NCBI GenBank assembly: GCA_017470605.1
Contig: JAFUYH010000018.1
Coordinates: forward strand, 1-64,000
Length of the DNA: 64,000 nt
Source of the DNA: Treponema sp.
GTDB taxonomy: Bacteria > Spirochaetota > Spirochaetia > Treponematales > Treponemataceae
Reading direction: 5' to 3'
How positions within the stretch are numbered: position 1 is the first letter of the stretch; each line of letters opens with the position of its first letter. Shown here one piece after another: positions 59,996 to 64,000 of the stretch. Both the position numbers and the translations under genes were made by a program. The notes under the pieces were generated by a model. It searched no databases. It was given only the letters and a program-made list of their open reading frames with translations, and was not told where the DNA came from.

Positions 59996-61699
59996 ATGAA
60001 TTTGGCCCATGAGTTTATTAAGGATTATAGAGAGTATACATCGTACGAAGATTTAAAGGCAAACTGCCATCTTACTGCACCTGAAGATTTTAACTTTGCT
60101 TATGATATTGTAGACCGCTATGCACGCGAAGAACCAAATAAGCGTGCTCTTGTTTGGATTGATGATAATTCGCCAGAGGCAAAAATCTTTACTTTTGCAG
60201 ATATTTCGCGTGAATCAAAGCGTGCCGCTTACTGGCTTGCACAGAAAGGAATTAAAAAAGGCGACATGGTAATGCTCATGCTGCGACGCCGCTACGAATG
60301 GTGGTTCCTGCTTCCAGCCCTTCACAGAATCGGGGCTGTTGCAATTGCCGCTTCTGACCAGCTTTTGAAATCTGATATTGAATATCGTACAAATGCCGCA
60401 GATGTTAAAATGATTATCTCTTATGATAATCCTCACGTTCAGGAAGAAATTGAAAAGGCAATGGTAAAGTCACCTACTGTAAAGTATCTTGTAACGGTAG
60501 GACCGGATCGTACCGGCTGGATAAACTTCCATGCAGAATACGAAAAGGTAGACCCTGAATTCCCTCGTCCTGTAGGAGAGGCTGCAACCCATAATTCAGA
60601 CCCGATGCTCATGTATTTTACGTCTGGAACCTCCGGCTATCCAAAAATGGTTCTTCATGATTTTACTTATCCAATCGGACACATTATTACTGCAAAATAC
60701 TGGCACTGTGTTGTAGATGACGGACTTCACCTTACAATTGCAGAAACAGGTTGGGCAAAAGCCAGCTGGGGAAAGATTTACGGTCAGTGGATTTGCGGTA
60801 CCGCCCAGTTTGTTTATGATATGAACATGCTCAAGCCGGATAAGATGCTTACTTTGATTTCTAAGTTCGGACTCACAACTTTCTGTGCGCCACCAACTGT
60901 TTACCGCTTCCTTGTTCGTCAGGATTTGAGCAAGTACGATTTAAGCAAATGCCAGCGCTTTTCTACAGCCGGCGAAGCCTTGAACGGCGAAGTTTATGAC
61001 AAATGGCTTGAACAGACAGGAAAACGCATTTACGAAGGTTACGGACAGTCTGAATCTGCTGTAATCTGCGGAAACTTTATGGACTCTCCTGTAAAACCAG
61101 GTTCAATGGGACGTCCTTCTCCTGCTTATGATGTAGAAATCCTTAATCCAAATGACAAGCCTGTTCCAAACGGAGAAGTTGGTGAACTTTGCATTCACGT
61201 AGATAAGGGACATCCTTTTGGACTTCTTACAGGCTACCACAAAGACATTTCCCTTACTGCAGAAGCCTTTGACGGCGGTTTCTATCACACAGGAGATAAT
61301 GTTTACCGCGATGATGACGGCTATATCTGGTTTGTTGGCCGCAAGGATGATATTATTAAATCATCCGGTTATAGAATCAGTCCTTTTGAAGTTGAATCAA
61401 TTCTGCAGAAGCATCCGGCTGTTATGGAATGTGCCGTTACTGGTGTAGAAGACCCTAAGCGCGGTCAGATTGTAAAGGCAACAATTGTTCTGGTTCCAGC
61501 CTATGCAAATAGAGATAAGAAAGAAATGGAAGTTGAAATTTCTACCTTTGCAAAGGAAAATACGGCAATGTATAAAATTCCTCGTATTTATGAATTTGTA
61601 GAGGAATTGCCTAAGACAATCAGCGGAAAAATCCGACGTCTGGAAATCCGCGAAAAAGACAAGGGCAAGGATTTGGAAAAAATCAAAGGAGACTTTTAA
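59996..61699 (+). CDS. AMP-forming acyl-CoA synthetase, medium-chain (MACS)-like
   Basis: 567 aa. ANL-superfamily motifs in order: MYFTSGTSGYPKMVLHD (phosphate loop, near residue 205), ETGWAKASWGKIYGQW (acyl-binding helix of MACS and acetyl-CoA synthetases), GEALNGEVYDKW, YEGYGQSESAVI, YHTGDNVYRDDDGYIWFVGR and the catalytic Lys region PKTISGKIRRLEIRE. It converts a carboxylic acid, CoA and ATP to acyl-CoA. The substrate chain length cannot be read from sequence; medium-chain or branched acids are the family norm. GAGG lies 8 nt upstream. It is followed by lptC. Confidence 0.9.
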   Translation: MNLAHEFIKDYREYTSYEDLKANCHLTAPEDFNFAYDIVDRYAREEPNKRALVWIDDNSPEAKIFTFADISRESKRAAYWLAQKGIKKGDMVMLMLRRRYEWWFLLPALHRIGAVAIAASDQLLKSDIEYRTNAADVKMIISYDNPHVQEEIEKAMVKSPTVKYLVTVGPDRTGWINFHAEYEKVDPEFPRPVGEAATHNSDPMLMYFTSGTSGYPKMVLHDFTYPIGHIITAKYWHCVVDDGLHLTIAETGWAKASWGKIYGQWICGTAQFVYDMNMLKPDKMLTLISKFGLTTFCAPPTVYRFLVRQDLSKYDLSKCQRFSTAGEALNGEVYDKWLEQTGKRIYEGYGQSESAVICGNFMDSPVKPGSMGRPSPAYDVEILNPNDKPVPNGEVGELCIHVDKGHPFGLLTGYHKDISLTAEAFDGGFYHTGDNVYRDDDGYIWFVGRKDDIIKSSGYRISPFEVESILQKHPAVMECAVTGVEDPKRGQIVKATIVLVPAYANRDKKEMEVEISTFAKENTAMYKIPRIYEFVEELPKTISGKIRRLEIREKDKGKDLEKIKGDF

Positions 61700-61734
61700 T
61701 AAGAGGTCTTCTTACAAAGGGGATTTTCACCGGC

Positions 61735-62334
61735 TTGAAAAAAAAACTGAAAGAAAGTTCACTTTCTCTTTTTAGGACAGCACTAATCTGGGCTGCATGT
61801 CTGCTTTTTTTATCCTGCTCATTAAAATATGACGAAACTGTAAATGTTGAAGAAAGGGTGCCCGAATTTGTTTTTCAGGACACTTCAATGGTTCGCTGCG
61901 ATAATAACAAAATCAGTTTTGAAATGAAAGCGGGCGTGCTGGAACAGTATAAAAAATCTTCTGAAACCTTTGCAAAAGACATTTCTTTTATTTCTTATGA
62001 TGATGACGGTTCTGTTTCTACAGAAGGACAGTGCGGGCTTCTCTTTTCTGATACAGACAAAAAGTTTTATGAGTTGTATGATGATATAAAGCTTTATAAC
62101 CGCAGTGAAAATACAAACTTTTTTGCACAAATCTTGCGGTGGAATGAAAAAAACGAACAGCTTACAAGCGGGCGCGGTGAAATGGTTAAGGTTGAAAAAG
62201 ATGGCACTGTAATGCGGGGAACCGGTTTTTCTGCCAGCGGAGTGAGCAAGTCTTTTTCTTTCAGGGGAACTGTTTCTGGCGAAATTGAAACAAAGTCTGA
62301 CCTTAAGAAAGAAGGAGAAGGTGAAGAAGAGTGA
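61735..62334 (+). CDS. lptC: LptC-like lipoprotein of the Lpt transport operon
   Basis: 199 aa. Hydrophobic N-terminus with a lipobox-like LLFLSCS. The mature part follows the LptC/YrbK plan (PEFVFQDTSMVRCDNNKISF, LFSDTDKKFYELYDDIKLYN, ending in a charged tail). The TTG start (TTGAAAAAAAAACTG) is the only codon before the signal sequence. It overlaps the GTG of lptA by 4 nt. With lptA and lptB it should form the inner-membrane-to-periplasm part of an Lpt-type glycolipid bridge. Confidence 0.78.
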   Translation: MKKKLKESSLSLFRTALIWAACLLFLSCSLKYDETVNVEERVPEFVFQDTSMVRCDNNKISFEMKAGVLEQYKKSSETFAKDISFISYDDDGSVSTEGQCGLLFSDTDKKFYELYDDIKLYNRSENTNFFAQILRWNEKNEQLTSGRGEMVKVEKDGTVMRGTGFSASGVSKSFSFRGTVSGEIETKSDLKKEGEGEEE

Positions 62335-63101
62335 AACGGTTAGTGAGACGTTTTTTATTATCGCTTTTGATTTTTTCTGTATATCTGCTTCCTCTTTTTT
62401 CTGAAAAAATCGTTTTTTCGGCTAATTCAATGACAGGTCAGGCTGGCAGTTCAAATACGACAACAACCCTTTCCGGCAATGCCTATGTAAAAACAGATTC
62501 AATGGAAATTCAGTCTGACAGTCTGGAACTTTCTGGGGACGACTATCGTTTTATAAAGGCAGAAGGTCATATTAGTGGAACCAATCTGGAAACTAATATG
62601 AAATTTACCTGCGATTCACTTTCTTATGACAGGGTTACAAAGGTCGCAGAATTAAGAGGAAATGTAGATTTTCAGGATGTAGAAAACAATGTGAGGGCTC
62701 AGGCTCAGATAATCATCTATAATCAGAATGATGAAACAGCAGTAATGCAGATAAAGGTGAACCTTACCCAGAAAGATAACGTGTGTACTGGTTCCTATGC
62801 AGTGTATTATAAATCAGAGCAGCTGCTTGAAATTTCTGGAAATGCTCAGGTAAAGCAGAAGGATGATGTTTTTAGGGCCCAGCATATTTCTCTGAATATG
62901 GATACTCAGGAAATAAGTCTTGGCGGAAATGTAAAAGGTTCTGTTTCCGATTCAAAACCTGCAAAAAACAAGCCGGTTAAGGAAGATGAAAATCCTGATG
63001 CCCTGGAAAATGAAGAGACATCCAGAGAAGACAAGGGTGAAGACAACGGTGAAGGGAAGGTTGAGTCAGAATCAGTTGAGAAATCTGAAAGTGAGGCGTA
63101 A
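62331..63101 (+). CDS. lptA: LptA/OstA-like periplasmic bridge protein
   Basis: 256 aa. Signal peptide (FLLSLLIFSVYLLPLFS), then an OstA-fold beta-jellyroll with repeated strand pairs (LSGNAYVKTDSMEIQSDSLE, RVTKVAELRGNVDFQDVENN, LLEISGNAQVKQKDDVFRA). The last 45 residues are a Lys/Glu-rich disordered tail. GTG start overlapping the lptC stop. By analogy it shuttles amphipathic glycolipid between membranes; the cargo in this organism is not evident. Confidence 0.82.
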   Translation: MKRLVRRFLLSLLIFSVYLLPLFSEKIVFSANSMTGQAGSSNTTTTLSGNAYVKTDSMEIQSDSLELSGDDYRFIKAEGHISGTNLETNMKFTCDSLSYDRVTKVAELRGNVDFQDVENNVRAQAQIIIYNQNDETAVMQIKVNLTQKDNVCTGSYAVYYKSEQLLEISGNAQVKQKDDVFRAQHISLNMDTQEISLGGNVKGSVSDSKPAKNKPVKEDENPDALENEETSREDKGEDNGEGKVESESVEKSESEA

Positions 63102-63104
63102 ATT

Positions 63105-63851
63105 ATGGAAGAAAATAATAGTGAAAATCATGTTCTAAGAGTTTCCAGCCTCTATAAACAGTTTGGTCATAAAAAAGTTGTTCGTGGTGTAGAATTTTCC
63201 ATGCAGGTGGGCGAAGTTCTGGGGCTTTTGGGGCCAAACGGAGCAGGAAAAACAACTACTTTCTATATGGTTGTAGGTTTTTACAAGCCGACTGCGGGAG
63301 ACGTTTTTCTTGATGAACAGTGCATTACCTCACTTCCTATGTATAAAAGGGCAAGGCTTGGAGTTGCCTATCTTCCGCAGGAACCTTCTGTTTTCAGAAA
63401 ATTTACGGTAGAAGAAAACATCTGGTCTATTCTGGAAACCAGAACTGATTTAACAAAGGAAGAAAAAAAAGAAAAACTTGAATCTCTTATAGAAGAATTT
63501 TCTATAGAGCGGATTAGAAAGCAGAAGGCTTTTACTCTTTCCGGGGGGGAACGCCGGCGTACAGAAATTGCACGTTCCCTTGCCATGGAGCCTAAATTTC
63601 TGCTTCTGGATGAACCTTTTGCAGGAATTGACCCGATTGCGGTTGCTGACATTAAGAATATGATTCGCCTGCTGGCAAAAAGGGGCATTGGAATTCTGAT
63701 TACAGACCACAATGTTCGCGATACCCTTGAAATTACAGACCGGGCAATTATCATAAATCAGGGCACTATCATGACTCAGGGAACAAAACAGGAAATCCTT
63801 GATAGCGAAGTTGCCCGCGAGATTTATCTGGGCAAAGACTTCAGTATGTAG
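63105..63851 (+). CDS. lptB: LptB ATPase
   Basis: 248-aa ABC ATPase: Walker A LLGPNGAGKTTTFYMV, Q-loop LPQEPSVFRKFT, signature LSGGERRRTEIARSLAMEP, Walker B FLLLDEPFAGIDPIA and H-loop ITDHNVRDTLEITD. FAGIDPIAV and the SGGERRR variant are typical of LptB rather than of amino-acid ABC proteins. It directly follows lptA (3-nt gap). The permeases LptF and LptG are not in the window. Confidence 0.93.
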   Translation: MEENNSENHVLRVSSLYKQFGHKKVVRGVEFSMQVGEVLGLLGPNGAGKTTTFYMVVGFYKPTAGDVFLDEQCITSLPMYKRARLGVAYLPQEPSVFRKFTVEENIWSILETRTDLTKEEKKEKLESLIEEFSIERIRKQKAFTLSGGERRRTEIARSLAMEPKFLLLDEPFAGIDPIAVADIKNMIRLLAKRGIGILITDHNVRDTLEITDRAIIINQGTIMTQGTKQEILDSEVAREIYLGKDFSM

Positions 63852-63860
63852 CCTCTCTTT

Positions 63861-63887
63861 GTCATGCTGAGACAGGTTCAGGGTGAC
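63861..63887. repeat. Dispersed palindrome after lptB
   Basis: GTCATGCTGA and TTCAGGGTGAC arms around GACAGG, an imperfect palindrome resembling the other GTCATT-type elements of the window. It may also act as the 3' stem of the lpt transcript. Confidence 0.55.
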
Positions 63888-63900
63888 GTTAAAAATGAGT

Positions 63901-63929
63901 TTGACATCAAATCATTCTTGTTGTATTAT
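63901..63929 (+). promoter_or_regulatory. Consensus promoter for the gene at the window end
   Basis: TTGACA, a 17-nt spacer and TATTAT. It is followed by a hairpin AAATCCG-CGTGGT-CGGATTT just ahead of an AAGGAG ribosome-binding site. Confidence 0.75.
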
Positions 63930-63990
63930 TAAGGCTGAACTATTCTAAAAATTTAAAATCCGCGTGGTCGGATTTTGCAAAGGAGATGGT

Positions 63991-64000
63991 ATGCCACCAA
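63991..64000 (+). CDS. 5' end of an unidentified gene (partial)
   Basis: ATG with AAGGAG 7 nt upstream opens M-P-P and leaves the window. A consensus promoter and a small hairpin lie in its leader. Nothing can be said about the product. Confidence 0.6.

Overview
The window looks like chromosome of a host-associated or rumen-type spirochaete close to Treponema. I infer this from gene content, not from a marker gene: cysS followed by an ECF sigma factor, an archaeal-type UMP kinase, a UPF0164-like barrel protein, a FlgD-Ig/OmpA giant, DUF4954, a second FliL-like protein and an LptC-LptA-LptB operon, together with moderate GC and T-rich codon use. About 48 protein genes, one tRNA, one interrupted cobalamin riboswitch, one type III toxin-antitoxin RNA and one unassigned small RNA can be supported.

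Layout. 1-10.6 kb: cysS, an ECF sigma/anti-sigma pair coupled to a transglutaminase-like protein without its catalytic Cys, UMP kinase, a wall hydrolase lipoprotein, RadC, a PEGA protein, an HtrA protease and UvrB. 10.7-21.9 kb: a divergently transcribed cluster organised like aryl-polyene (APE) loci. It has PlsC, a ketosynthase/chain-length-factor-like protein and an O-methyltransferase on the minus strand. On the plus strand it has two ACPs, a membrane-domain/AMP-ligase fusion, a hotdog dehydratase, GT2, an LpxL-like acyltransferase, a LolA-like protein, an MMPL exporter and a DUF3261-like lipoprotein. No true ketosynthase or ketoreductase is present. 21.9-25.1 kb: a cobalamin riboswitch split by three 36-nt-period repeats, a small lipoprotein, a three-hairpin RNA with its own promoter and terminator, and a TonB-dependent receptor. 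25.1-29.6 kb: an accessory patch with a DUF234 ATPase relic, a TenpIN-like type III toxin-antitoxin, a signal-peptide-only mini-ORF, a CotH lipoprotein and an XRE regulator.

29.7-46.8 kb: mnmG, a methyltransferase, adenosine deaminase, PepF, a radical SAM protein, MATE, a lipoprotein, a FliL-like protein, HflX, a membrane protein with a long acidic hexapeptide repeat, and MetNI. 47-64 kb: a spirochaetal DUF5312-like protein, outer-membrane proteins, 5-FTHF cyclo-ligase, tRNA-Asn with several copies of its own 3' end, a zinc-motif-less M16 protein, DUF4954 ending in a G13 tract, a DTW protein, an acyl-CoA synthetase and LptCAB.

Two patterns run across the window. First, several genes have a well spaced promoter whose -10 box ends only 6-8 nt before the ATG, so their mRNAs are probably leaderless. 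Second, intergenic spaces are rich in nested palindromes and dispersed repeats. One of these sits inside a terminator, one inside a riboswitch, and one inside a coding sequence as a low-complexity linker.
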